IMG/VR virus record: IMGVR_UViG_3300030450_002944
Coordinates: 17,308-81,307 of that record
Source of the DNA: a virus
Reading direction: 5' to 3' (one strand)
Length of the DNA: 64,000 nt
Numbering within the stretch: the first letter of the stretch is position 1; each line of letters begins with the position of its first letter. The notes beneath the pieces were generated by a model. The model was not told the origin of the DNA. It saw nothing but the letters and a program-made list of their open reading frames with translations, and did no database searches. Positions 5,738 through 11,344 of the stretch are shown piece after piece. The position numbers were made by a program, and so were the translations under genes.

Positions 5738-6180
5738 AAAAAAAATAAATTTAACTAAGCGTGGCGAAGGTGTCAGATTGAATGAAACTCACTTTCAAAC
5801 TTAGACTTACGATATCATGATATGATCGTGCTACATCAGGCTACAACTTCGGCTTTCTATCCTAGGCTAGTGGCGGAAGTGATACATCTGGCTCAACGTC
5901 AGGGAACAGAGGGATCTGCAAGATACTCTATTTCTATTCGTTTATCTGAACTTGTACTAAAAGTTCGTTAACAATTAAGTACAACTGATAGTTTGACAAT
6001 AACCTTCAAAAGTTTCTGTACAGGTTGCGAACCTATGAGCCTACTTAACCACGCTTATTAAATTGTTAAACAAGATTGATGATCGGTTGTTATAGACCGA
6101 ATTTAATCTGTCCACATTCCCTACTTCGTTGTATTGGTAAAATGTTATTCACATTCATCGTTACTTCCTCAACCTTGTAA
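5738..6180 (-). ncRNA. Candidate large structured RNA D (~300-nt core)
   Basis: A 440-base minus-strand transcript from promoter M4 with no substantial open frame. A perfect 9-bp stem closes the core: TAAGCGTGG (6057-6049) with CCACGCTTA (5764-5756), followed by a T-rich stretch with T8 at 5745-5738, like an intrinsic terminator. Internal helices include TTGTACT/AGTACAA, AGGTT-CGC-AACCT, CAGA/TCTG, ACTTC/GAAGT and ACGAT/ATCGT. Two imperfect copies of a TACATC-GGCT-AAC motif lie about 50 nt apart. It has no tmRNA tag frame and no T-arm at the 3' end. No known family recognised. Confidence 0.6.
6090..6158 (-). CDS. Possible leader peptide (22 aa) ahead of RNA D
   Basis: Short open frame with TTGAGGAAG seven bases before the ATG, encoding a peptide starting MNVNNILPIQRSRECG. 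It ends in a small hairpin (TCGGT/ACCGA), then the RNA D core begins 30 bases later. It could be a leader peptide or a chance frame; size and lack of homology keep confidence low. Confidence 0.3.
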   Translation of the reverse strand: MNVNNILPIQRSRECGQIKFGL

Positions 6181-6184
6181 TATA

Positions 6185-6214
6185 AGTATAGCATATTAAA
6201 GAGTGGTAATGCAA
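6185..6214 (-). promoter_or_regulatory. Minus-strand promoter M4 (drives RNA D)
   Basis: TTGCAT (6214-6209), 18-bp spacer ending in ATATGC, TATACT (6190-6185). The predicted start is near 6178. Confidence 0.75.
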
Positions 6215-6220
6215 TACCTT

Positions 6221-6238
6221 GATATATCATATAACTCC
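6221..6238 (-). repeat. 18-bp boundary element, copy 4
   Basis: Consensus sequence, 6 bp upstream of the -35 of M4 and about 10 bp downstream of the T-run of the terminator at 6249-6297. Confidence 0.85.
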
Positions 6239-6248
6239 TCTTAAAAAA

Positions 6249-6297
6249 AGAGGGCAGGTGGGGGAAGGGGAAAAATGAAAAAACCCCAAACCCCTCT
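6249..6297 (-). terminator. Terminator after 6310-6546
   Basis: On the minus strand AGAGGG (6297-6292) pairs with CCCTCT (6254-6249), with GGGG/CCCC pairing inside, and T7 follows. Typical intrinsic terminator layout. Confidence 0.65.
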
Positions 6298-6309
6298 TGT
6301 ACCTACCTA

Positions 6310-6546
6310 TTACATTTCCTCAGCCATTGCCCAAAGGATAGGCTCAACTTCACTAGATATCTGTAAATGGAAGTCGCAACACTTTAACCTGTCGTTCATT
6401 TGATCTTTGGAAAAGATTAGAATATCCTTTATGGAAAAGGCTTTCCTATCTTTACAATCAAACCATTGTCGCCAATACCCTTTATCAGAGTCCACTTCAT
6501 AGTGAACATTCTCGTTTCTATATTTAAAAGTTCCTTTAGCTTTCAT
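6310..6546 (-). CDS. Hypothetical protein (78 aa)
   Basis: Second gene of a two-gene minus-strand operon, one base after the upstream stop, with AGAGGTTA as ribosome site. Mixed alpha/beta with an FDCKD patch and an adjacent CC pair (KCCDFH). No family recognised. Confidence 0.75.
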   Translation of the reverse strand: MKAKGTFKYRNENVHYEVDSDKGYWRQWFDCKDRKAFSIKDILIFSKDQMNDRLKCCDFHLQISSEVEPILWAMAEEM

Positions 6547-6547
6547 C

Positions 6548-6739
6548 TTAACCTCTATTCATTTCTATATATTTTTCATTTAGTTCTGTTCTTATTACAT
6601 CGCAATCATCAGAACACACAACATTATTTCCATAACATTCTGTATGATCTTTTTGATAGTTTTTCCACTCTAAAATTTCATCATCTGTTAGAGTGAAAGA
6701 CTTAGGGTGTTTATGTGAGTTGCTAATCCAAGATATCAT
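6548..6739 (-). CDS. Hypothetical small protein with CSDDC pair (63 aa)
   Basis: First gene of the operon with 6310-6546, preceded by AAAGGAAT and promoter M5. Contains a single Cys near residue 35 and CSDDC near residue 42, with adjacent Asp residues; a metal site is possible. No family recognised. Confidence 0.7.
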   Translation of the reverse strand: MISWISNSHKHPKSFTLTDDEILEWKNYQKDHTECYGNNVVCSDDCDVIRTELNEKYIEMNRG

Positions 6740-6768
6740 TTTATTCCTTTACTTGTTTCTATACTTAT

Positions 6769-6798
6769 ATTATAGCATATTTAATGTAGGCTTGTCAA
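6769..6798 (-). promoter_or_regulatory. Minus-strand promoter M5
   Basis: TTGACA (6798-6793), 18-bp spacer ending in ATATGC, TATAAT (6774-6769): consensus at both boxes. Its -35 is also one strand of the closing stem of RNA C. Confidence 0.85.
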
Positions 6799-6885
6799 GT
6801 GTGTCTTGTTTAGATTTACATATAACGACTTGCAAGAGCTTTCAGGATCAGGGAATACTTACTCAACCCCACTTGACTACCTACT
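6785..6885 (-). ncRNA. Candidate small structured RNA C (~100 nt)
   Basis: Starts at the predicted initiation point of promoter M6. Closing stems GTAGG (6884-6880) / CCTAC (6790-6786) and GTCAAGTG (6877-6870) / CACTTGAC (6801-6794), separated by a small internal loop, enclose about 68 nt. No open frame. The 3' strand of the stem coincides with the -35 of promoter M5, so RNA C ends where the next unit begins. Confidence 0.55.
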
Positions 6886-6891
6886 AAGTAT

Positions 6892-6921
6892 ATAATAACA
6901 TATATGAAGTAGTGAAGTCAA
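6892..6921 (-). promoter_or_regulatory. Minus-strand promoter M6 (drives RNA C)
   Basis: TTGACT (6921-6916), 18-bp spacer ending in ATATGT, TATTAT (6897-6892). Only RNA C lies before the next promoter. Confidence 0.75.
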
Positions 6922-6926
6922 TACTG

Positions 6927-6944
6927 GATATATCATATAACTCC
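6927..6944 (-). repeat. 18-bp boundary element, copy 5
   Basis: Consensus sequence 5 bp upstream of M6; directly abuts a 16-bp tandem repeat on its other side. Confidence 0.85.
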
Positions 6945-7008
6945 CATAAAGAATGTGTCCCATAAAGAATGTGTCCAGTAAAGAATGTGTCCAGTAAAGA
7001 ATACGAGG
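6945..7008 (-). repeat. Four tandem 16-bp repeats
   Basis: Plus-strand units CATAAAGAATGTGTCC (twice), AGTAAAGAATGTGTCC and the degenerate AGTAAAGAATACGAGG, back to back. They lie between the 3' end of 7073-7210 and element copy 5. The stretch 7009-7072 beside them has no gene. Confidence 0.85.
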
Positions 7009-7072
7009 ATTTTTTTCACAAAAAACTTTTCTCCCAAGTCAATGGGCTAGGTGGGCTAGATTTTTAAATCCT

Positions 7073-7210
7073 CTATTGGATGTCGTCTGAAATCTTCAGA
7101 TCAGGAGAGAGGTCATTCCAGTTAAGGATTTCCTCTACTTCTTTATCGGCAGACTCATCATTCCTACCGACACTCATTAGGATTTCATCTATTAGTTCTC
7201 TTAGAGTCAT
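7073..7210 (-). CDS. Hypothetical protein (45 aa)
   Basis: Small acidic helical protein beginning MTLRELIDEILMSVGRND, with GGAGGTC seven bases before the ATG and its own promoter M7. No family recognised. Confidence 0.65.
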   Translation of the reverse strand: MTLRELIDEILMSVGRNDESADKEVEEILNWNDLSPDLKISDDIQ

Positions 7211-7255
7211 AATAGACCTCCACTTTTTTTGGTTTTGTTTTATCGACCTAATATA

Positions 7256-7283
7256 AGTATAACATATATTCTTTTTACGTCAA
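7256..7283 (-). promoter_or_regulatory. Minus-strand promoter M7
   Basis: TTGACG (7283-7278), 16-bp spacer, TATACT (7261-7256). One of the few in the set without an 18-bp spacer. Confidence 0.65.
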
Positions 7284-7299
7284 ACCCCTACCCCCCATT

Positions 7300-7317
7300 G
7301 ATATATCATATAACTCC
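7300..7317 (-). repeat. 18-bp boundary element, copy 6
   Basis: Consensus sequence directly joined to the T-run of the terminator at 7325-7365 and 16 bp before the -35 of M7. Confidence 0.85.
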
Positions 7318-7324
7318 AAAAAAT

Positions 7325-7365
7325 GAGAGTATAGAAAGAAAAAATGTAAAACTTCCTATACTCTC
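7325..7365 (-). terminator. Intrinsic terminator after 7373-7435
   Basis: Perfect 10-bp stem GAGAGTATAG / CTATACTCTC (7365-7356 with 7334-7325), followed on the minus strand by CATTTTTT. Confidence 0.8.
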
Positions 7366-7372
7366 TTAATTG

Positions 7373-7435
7373 TTAATGTTCTTCACATTTAGGGCAAATA
7401 ATAGTTGAGCCATTTCTTATACAATCGCAACTCAT
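7373..7435 (-). CDS. Micro-protein with four Cys (20 aa)
   Basis: ATG overlaps the TGA stop of 7432-7659 (ATGA), a standard coupling arrangement, and the frame ends just before a perfect terminator. The peptide has a CDC pair near its N-terminus and CPKCEEH at the end, a complete zinc-knuckle-like set in 20 residues. Small size leaves doubt. Confidence 0.5.
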   Translation of the reverse strand: MSCDCIRNGSTIICPKCEEH

Positions 7436-7659
7436 AAGGGTAATTTTCCAGACTCTTTTTTCTGTTCCCACGTTGCCGACTCTATAGCACCTCTGAAAAT
7501 CTGTTCATTAAAGTTTGGGTTATCATCTGCAAATATTTTGCATAATTCTTGGTATAGTATATCAGGGTCTATATATTGAAAACTGCTTGTCGCAGAGTCA
7601 ATAAATTTTATACTGTTTTTCCACACGTCCACAAATTTTATGTAATCTTTTTTAGTCAT
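7432..7659 (-). CDS. Hypothetical protein (75 aa)
   Basis: Helical protein beginning MTKKDYIKFVDVWKNS; a central acidic loop (FADDNPNFNE). Preceded by AAAGGAAA and promoter M8, and coupled to the 20-residue Cys peptide downstream. No family recognised. Confidence 0.75.
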   Translation of the reverse strand: MTKKDYIKFVDVWKNSIKFIDSATSSFQYIDPDILYQELCKIFADDNPNFNEQIFRGAIESATWEQKKESGKLPL

Positions 7660-7690
7660 CTTTTTTTCCTTTTTATTAGTTGATACATTA

Positions 7691-7720
7691 AGTATAGCAC
7701 ATTAAAGATTATTAATGCAA
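7691..7720 (-). promoter_or_regulatory. Minus-strand promoter M8
   Basis: TTGCAT (7720-7715), 18-bp spacer, TATACT (7696-7691). Nearly the same sequence as M4, including ATTAAAG inside the spacer. Confidence 0.75.
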
Positions 7721-7736
7721 TACCCCCACCCCTATT

Positions 7737-7754
7737 GATATATCCTATAACTCC
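7737..7754 (-). repeat. 18-bp boundary element, copy 7
   Basis: GGAGTTATAGGATATATC on the minus strand. It overlaps by 1 bp the end of a hairpin (CAGTTGA/TCAACTG) formed at the 3' end of the gene 7763-8068. Confidence 0.85.
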
Positions 7755-7762
7755 AGTTGAAA

Positions 7763-8068
7763 TTAAATGAAATCAACTGAATTAGGTTCTTGTCTAGTTA
7801 TTAGAACTGAATCTTGTTCAAATTTAGTTTTATATTTTAGGGCAACTTTATTAACCACGTTGATATAATTAATATTATTTTTTTCATGAAGGATAGATAC
7901 AACTTTAGTTTTCTCTTTAGTTCCCTTCCAATAACCTGTAATTTCTGATACTGAAAAACCTTCAACTTCATTAGCAAGTTCAGTATCTAGAAAACTATTA
8001 AATTGTTTATCTGATACAACTGACTTATTTTTTATATCAGTTCCAAAATATATTAATGTGTTTATCAT
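7763..8068 (-). CDS. DUF3574-like protein (101 aa)
   Basis: The sequence runs FGT near residue 8, FLDTELANEVEGFSV near 26, a TKVVSILHE strand near 54 and KYKTKFEQDSVLITRQEP near 78. This matches my recollection of the DUF3574 pattern (phenylalanine-rich strand, FLDE...FPDGLTV, SKVLLI, YKxRFxQESV). DUF3574 has no established function. Most known members are bacterial lipoproteins, but no signal peptide is visible here. Overlap with 8073-8252 is avoided by four bases; same operon. Confidence 0.55.
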   Translation of the reverse strand: MINTLIYFGTDIKNKSVVSDKQFNSFLDTELANEVEGFSVSEITGYWKGTKEKTKVVSILHEKNNINYINVVNKVALKYKTKFEQDSVLITRQEPNSVDFI

Positions 8069-8072
8069 TTTA

Positions 8073-8252
8073 TTACCATACCTTCCGTTCTAGAGTTTGC
8101 TTTATTCTTAGTTCATTAATCTTAGCTTTAGTTAATGGTTTAGGTTTAGATCCATTGCCCTTAACAACTGTTATACATTTTCCATTTTTTCCAATGGGTA
8201 CAATCAGTCTTGACTTACTTCTTTTAACTTGTCTTTTACTTGGTATATTCAT
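8073..8252 (-). CDS. Hypothetical highly basic protein (59 aa)
   Basis: Rich in Lys and Arg (RQVKRSKSRLIVPIGKNGK), so nucleic-acid binding is plausible (inference). Preceded by AGAAGGAT and promoter M9; first gene of a pair with 7763-8068. The plus-strand frame over it is an antisense shadow without a ribosome site. Confidence 0.6.
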   Translation of the reverse strand: MNIPSKRQVKRSKSRLIVPIGKNGKCITVVKGNGSKPKPLTKAKINELRIKQTLERKVW

Positions 8253-8284
8253 TTTTTTAATCCTTCTTTTTAGTTACTATAATT

Positions 8285-8314
8285 ATTCTATCATTTTATT
8301 TACTACCATGTCAA
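8285..8314 (-). promoter_or_regulatory. Minus-strand promoter M9
   Basis: TTGACA (8314-8309), 18-bp spacer, TAGAAT (8290-8285), 33 bp before the start of 8073-8252. Confidence 0.75.
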
Positions 8315-8319
8315 CCCCT

Positions 8320-8337
8320 GATATATCATATAACTCC
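8320..8337 (-). repeat. 18-bp boundary element, copy 8
   Basis: Consensus sequence; its first two bases are shared with the 3' arm of the stem at 8336-8362. Confidence 0.85.
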
Positions 8338-8362
8338 CCCGAAAAATAATAAAAATCGGGGG
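8336..8362 (-). terminator. Stem-loop after 8377-8604
   Basis: CCCCCGA/TCGGGGG 7-bp stem (8362-8356 with 8342-8336) with a T-rich loop, overlapping the boundary element. Confidence 0.5.
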
Positions 8363-8376
8363 GAGAGAGTAATTAA

Positions 8377-8604
8377 TTAATCGTCAATGTTTGGTTGTTC
8401 CATTCTTGCGATATGGTTATCCACAATGTACCCTGAATATATTTCATCAGAGAGAATGAAAATCTGTTTCCAGAATAACCCTGATTGAGTATCAAGAAAA
8501 TCTTCATCTTCTTTAACACCTGATTTAATAATCGCTAATGCTAAATCGTTGTATCCCTGTGCTATTGCTTGTTCTTTATCTAATCCATTATAATCTGTAG
8601 CCAT
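8377..8604 (-). CDS. Hypothetical protein (75 aa)
   Basis: Single-gene cassette with AAAGGAGA upstream of the ATG. Helical, acidic, with an aromatic patch (SGLFWKQIF). A TTGTAA box lies at 8682-8677, but the -10 is unclear. No family recognised. Confidence 0.75.
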   Translation of the reverse strand: MATDYNGLDKEQAIAQGYNDLALAIIKSGVKEDEDFLDTQSGLFWKQIFILSDEIYSGYIVDNHIARMEQPNIDD

Positions 8605-8689
8605 TTTTTAAATCTCCTTTGATTTAATTTATTTATTTATTTAACCTATAATTATTGTCTCATGGATTTGATTTTTTTACAACCCCCAT

Positions 8690-8707
8690 GATATATCCTA
8701 TAACTCC
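8690..8707 (-). repeat. 18-bp boundary element, copy 9
   Basis: GGAGTTATAGGATATATC, directly after the stop of 8713-8937 with no terminator between. Confidence 0.85.
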
Positions 8708-8712
8708 TCTGC

Positions 8713-8937
8713 TTATTCGTACACCTCCCCTAATAAGTCGCCGTCTGCTTCTTGAGGTGTATCAAAATCTACAACCTCATAATTTTCTATGGCGTGTTTC
8801 TGTACTGTAGGTATGCCCTGATCCTCGCAAGCCTGCAACCTTTTTAAAGGCGTTTTGTAGCCGTCATCATCTGCCTGATACGCAGACTCCCAGTCCCAGT
8901 TCTCAGCCCAAAATTTTAAGTTCTCTAAGTTATCCAT
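8713..8937 (-). CDS. Hypothetical acidic protein (74 aa)
   Basis: Tryptophan-rich N-terminus (LKFWAENWDWESAY) and acidic C-terminus. Base composition is slightly richer in G+C than neighbouring cassettes. Preceded by AAGGAGAA and promoter M11. No family recognised. Confidence 0.75.
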   Translation of the reverse strand: MDNLENLKFWAENWDWESAYQADDDGYKTPLKRLQACEDQGIPTVQKHAIENYEVVDFDTPQEADGDLLGEVYE

Positions 8938-8968
8938 TTTTTCTCCTTAACTAAATTTAACTATACCT

Positions 8969-8998
8969 ATAGTATATCACATATTCAAAACTTGTCAA
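8969..8998 (-). promoter_or_regulatory. Minus-strand promoter M11
   Basis: TTGACA (8998-8993) with TACTAT at 18-bp spacing (8974-8969) or TATACT at 16 bp (8976-8971). Confidence 0.7.
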
Positions 8999-9023
8999 CC
9001 CTGTGCCACTCGGCTCAACTAGG

Positions 9024-9041
9024 GATATATCACATAACTCC
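9024..9041 (-). repeat. 18-bp boundary element, copy 10
   Basis: GGAGTTATGTGATATATC, one change from consensus; shares its first base with the stem at 9041-9067. Confidence 0.85.
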
Positions 9042-9067
9042 ACTTCAGCCGAAAAAAAACTGAAGTG
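9041..9067 (-). terminator. Stem-loop after 9074-9217
   Basis: Perfect 8-bp stem CACTTCAG/CTGAAGTG with T8 in the loop, ending at the boundary element. Confidence 0.55.
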
Positions 9068-9073
9068 AGTATA

Positions 9074-9217
9074 TTAATCGTTCTGAAAATATTCAATCAT
9101 AAGTTTAAAGTGTTCCCTATCTAGTTTTTCAACTGGGACATGTTGCAATAATTCCATTAACATATTAACAATAGTATTTAATTTTATATCTATTCGTTCT
9201 AAGTCTAATTTATCCAT
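9074..9217 (-). CDS. Hypothetical helical protein (47 aa)
   Basis: Starts MDKLDLERIDIKLNTIV, all-helical and amphipathic, with AAAGGAGAAA upstream. No family recognised; could be a small protein-interaction peptide. Confidence 0.6.
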   Translation of the reverse strand: MDKLDLERIDIKLNTIVNMLMELLQHVPVEKLDREHFKLMIEYFQND

Positions 9218-9325
9218 TTTATTATTTCTCCTTTAGTTGTTTATTGTTTTAATTTAATTTTTTATTTATTTTTTATTTCTCCCTTCTACTTAATATTACG
9301 TGTAATAAAGGGTAAAAAACGTCAG

Positions 9326-9356
9326 AGAAACATCAGAAAAACGTCAGAGTTTTTTA
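9326..9356 (-). repeat. Triplicate TCTGA(C/T)GTTT motif
   Basis: On the minus strand three units, CTCTGACGTTTTT, CTGATGTTT and CTCTGACGTTTTTT, follow one another upstream of 9074-9217, whose promoter has no good TTGAC box. They may be an operator array or a weak -35 cluster. Confidence 0.5.
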
Positions 9357-9409
9357 TATTCAAAAAACAAACTGAAGTAAGTATATTAAGATTATGTATA
9401 ATAAAATTT

Positions 9410-9640
9410 TCATTTTAAATCTCCTATAATAATTTGAAAATCCATATTCCCAGAGTTCTCATCACCTCCCACAATAGTGATGAAATCCTTTTGAGAAGGA
9501 TCATCAATATCAAAATAGTGTGACTCCACCCAGTAGCAGTAACCACACATAACCACTTCATCACCATCTACATCAACCACCAATCCCCAAGATGCTATTT
9601 GGTTTATTATTAAGTTGCAGAAGTTACATTCTTTATTCAT
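9410..9640 (-). CDS. Small protein with two CxxC pairs (76 aa)
   Basis: CNFC near residue 5 and CGYC near residue 32, spacing typical of a zinc ribbon/beta-hairpin fold. The C-terminal half is acidic with Gly/Asp turns. Preceded by AAAGGAGA and promoter M13. Function unknown. Confidence 0.75.
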   Translation of the reverse strand: MNKECNFCNLIINQIASWGLVVDVDGDEVVMCGYCYWVESHYFDIDDPSQKDFITIVGGDENSGNMDFQIIIGDLK

Positions 9641-9683
9641 TTTTTTAAATCTCCTTTATTTGTTTTTTGGGCATAGTATCCCG

Positions 9684-9713
9684 TATTTATAATATTAGCA
9701 CATTTGGGGTCAA
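9684..9713 (-). promoter_or_regulatory. Minus-strand promoter M13
   Basis: TTGACC (9713-9708), 18-bp spacer, TAAATA (9689-9684). Confidence 0.6.
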
Positions 9714-9715
9714 AA

Positions 9716-9733
9716 GGAGTTATATGATATATC
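9716..9733 (+). repeat. 18-bp boundary element, copy 11 (opposite orientation)
   Basis: Consensus sequence on the plus strand, although the neighbouring genes are on the minus strand. It still lies 2 bp upstream of the -35 of M13. Confidence 0.85.
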
Positions 9734-9746
9734 CCGTACCACTCCC

Positions 9747-9787
9747 ATTTATTTACCTCAGCCGTAAACGAACTGGAGTAAATAAAT
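9747..9787 (-). terminator. Stem-loop after 9818-10018
   Basis: 10-bp stem ATTTATTTAC (9747-9756) / GTAAATAAAT (9778-9787). The sequence 9770-9815 is an imperfect copy of 9372-9415, so the gene ends in this cluster share sequence. Confidence 0.5.
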
Positions 9788-9817
9788 TAAAATGATATAT
9801 AATAAAATTTTCATCAG

Positions 9818-10018
9818 TTACGCCTTTCTATCTACAATTGTTGCTGAATATTTTCTACTCATTAAAAATAATTTAGAACCATTAGGGCTAGTTATTTCCA
9901 AATCTCCAAAATCATCATAATCATCTTTATCAACTGACTTTTCTATCGCTTCTTTTTTTGATTTAGCCACAACCGTTTTGTAAGCAATCTGGGTTTCTTT
10001 GATTAAGTATTCTTTCAT
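9818..10018 (-). CDS. Hypothetical protein (66 aa)
   Basis: Beta-alpha-beta-looking small protein beginning MKEYLIKETQIAYKTVVAKS, with a DKDDYDDFGDLEI acidic section. Preceded by AAGGAGAA. The N-terminal pattern resembles small phage proteins of unknown function that start with two strands and a Lys-rich helix; no named family assigned. Confidence 0.75.
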   Translation of the reverse strand: MKEYLIKETQIAYKTVVAKSKKEAIEKSVDKDDYDDFGDLEITSPNGSKLFLMSRKYSATIVDRKA

Positions 10019-10053
10019 TTTTTTCTCCTTTTGTTATTTAACCTTATATAGAT

Positions 10054-10082
10054 ATTTTACAATACCACCCCCCTTATTGCAA
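10054..10082 (-). promoter_or_regulatory. Minus-strand promoter M14
   Basis: TTGCAA (10082-10077), 17-bp spacer, TAAAAT (10059-10054). Confidence 0.6.
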
Positions 10083-10089
10083 CCCCTTT

Positions 10090-10107
10090 GGAGTTATATG
10101 ATATATC
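10090..10107 (+). repeat. 18-bp boundary element, copy 12
   Basis: Consensus sequence placed between divergent promoters M14 (minus) and the promoter of 10194-10622 (plus), so it could control both. Confidence 0.85.
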
Positions 10108-10123
10108 CTTTGTATTTTTATTA

Positions 10124-10152
10124 TTTACAATGTGGCTTACATGTAATAGAAT
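10124..10152 (+). promoter_or_regulatory. Promoter of 10194-10622
   Basis: TTTACA (10124-10129), 17-bp spacer, TAGAAT (10147-10152), 42 bp before the ATG. Confidence 0.6.
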
Positions 10153-10193
10153 AATATTAGATTAAATAAATAAGTAAACCGAAAGGCGAAAAA

Positions 10194-10622
10194 ATGACTA
10201 AACAAGAAATTAAAGCGTGGGTGAAATTACAAGATAATATCAACATGCAAAAAACATTTGATACTATCACTACTAACTTACGCCCACTAGATAAAGAAAT
10301 CCTTAGTAGATTTATTATAGAAAAGGACACTATAAAAAATATTACTGAATGGCTAAATTCAGAATTAGGTCTAAATTTAACTACTTTTAAAACTTCCAAA
10401 ATTATTAAGACAATTCAAAGATACTTAGTAGCTTTATATCATGACACACCACATCATATTAGAGATGCCCGAAAAATGGGAATGTCTGTTACAAGATTCG
10501 TACCTACAACCAATGCTCCCGCTACTCCACATATAATAGTGGAGCAGAAAAAATACATTGGGGACATCTGTATTTCTAGAACTATCAACATCAAAAGAAG
10601 CAAGAGCGGTTATTGGAAGTAA
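10194..10622 (+). CDS. Hypothetical, possible DNA-binding protein (142 aa)
   Basis: The only plus-strand gene inside the minus-strand cassette region. Residues about 25-85 form several amphipathic helices that could hold a helix-turn-helix (DKEILSRFIIEKDTIKNIT). The C-terminus is basic (RTINIKRSKSGYWK). Its own promoter, own terminator and a boundary element upstream would suit a regulator of the cassettes, but this is inference from position. No family recognised. Confidence 0.8.
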   Translation: MTKQEIKAWVKLQDNINMQKTFDTITTNLRPLDKEILSRFIIEKDTIKNITEWLNSELGLNLTTFKTSKIIKTIQRYLVALYHDTPHHIRDARKMGMSVTRFVPTTNAPATPHIIVEQKKYIGDICISRTINIKRSKSGYWK

Positions 10623-10633
10623 TTATTACTTAC

Positions 10634-10659
10634 TCCCCTTGTCAGAATAGATGAGGGGA
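10634..10659 (+). terminator. Terminator after 10194-10622
   Basis: TCCCCT (10634-10639) / AGGGGA (10654-10659) stem followed by ATTTTCTTT. Confidence 0.6.
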
Positions 10660-11051
10660 ATTTTCTTTCCCTTCTCCAATCCTCAGAGATACACGCCACT
10701 ATGACACGCTAAGAAATAGACGATATGATACATTCCCTATCATAAATGTTATTGTTTTGAACTAATAAAAGTTGAGTCGCTCCATATCAAGAAGCCTGAT
10801 ATAATAACCCCCTATTGTACTATATAACCCCCTTAAGGTTAACCAATAAAGGTAGGGTTAGCTACAGAGAGTACTTTTTTTAAAAATGAATGTTTCCAAA
10901 ATGTTACATAGATGAAGGGTGGGGGGTACTAGATTTTGGCGATAGGTATAGGGTCCCATACACTAGGCTAAATTTTTTCAGAAAAAAATCTGAGAAAAAC
11001 GGCGTTTCGCTTATGGCTAGGTTGGCGTTAACGCTATTCTTTGCTATTCTA
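10660..11051. other. Gene-free stretch
   Basis: No coding frame with a ribosome site on either strand. It holds a 10-bp direct repeat ATAACCCCCT (10804-10813, 10824-10833), a poly-G run (GGGTGGGGGG near 10920), a hairpin GTAT-GGG/CCC-ATAC near 10950-10965, a stem CAGA/TCTG with flanking T6/A5 at 10973-10999, and the palindrome GCGTTAACGC. Parts may terminate the gene at 11052-11195. An origin role is possible but nothing demonstrates it. Confidence 0.6.
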
Positions 11052-11195
11052 TTATACTTGAGCTAAATAGTAAACTACTAATTCCTGTGATGGCTGATAC
11101 TTAGGATAGTAGTAGTCGTCTTCTAGATGTAGAATTCTATTTAGACTATACGTTCTAGTATCCTTTGAAAATAGTGAACGAAAAAACTTGGTCAT
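11052..11195 (-). CDS. Hypothetical protein (47 aa)
   Basis: Clear AAAGGAGGA five bases before the ATG and a strong promoter M15. Sequence begins MTKFFRSLFSKDTRTYSL and has a DDYYYPKY aromatic-acidic patch. Last minus-strand gene of the cassette region; faces the plus-strand genes divergently. No family recognised. Confidence 0.7.
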   Translation of the reverse strand: MTKFFRSLFSKDTRTYSLNRILHLEDDYYYPKYQPSQELVVYYLAQV

Positions 11196-11225
11196 TTAAT
11201 CCTCCTTTACTAAGTCTTCCTTTAT

Positions 11226-11255
11226 ATTATATCATATTTGGGGTAGTAATTGCAA
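11226..11255 (-). promoter_or_regulatory. Minus-strand promoter M15
   Basis: TTGCAA (11255-11250), 18-bp spacer ending in ATATGA, TATAAT (11231-11226). Confidence 0.8.
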
Positions 11256-11290
11256 GTCTTTTATTAAATATGTGTTACAAAAAGAAGGGG

Positions 11291-11320
11291 TTGACTCGGC
11301 TTATTGAAATATGCTATAAT
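11291..11320 (+). promoter_or_regulatory. Sigma70-type promoter P7
   Basis: TTGACT (11291-11296), 18-bp spacer ending in ATATGC, TATAAT (11315-11320). Faces the plus-strand genes from 11380. Confidence 0.85.
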
Positions 11321-11344
11321 ATATAAATAGTATATATAATAATA

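Noticed and set aside
5738-6180. tmRNA gene
   Set aside because: The closing stem and terminator fit, but there is no 3' T-arm next to the acceptor strand, no CCA end and no tag reading frame ending in a tandem stop.
8056-8349. 97-codon plus-strand open frame
   Set aside because: Runs antisense through promoter M9 and the basic gene 8073-8252, with no ribosome site; hydrophobic product is a by-product of AT-rich sequence.
4293-10107. CRISPR array
   Set aside because: The 18-bp repeats are separated by about 370-710 bases containing genes and promoters, and orientation changes. CRISPR repeats are regularly spaced at 50-80 bases.
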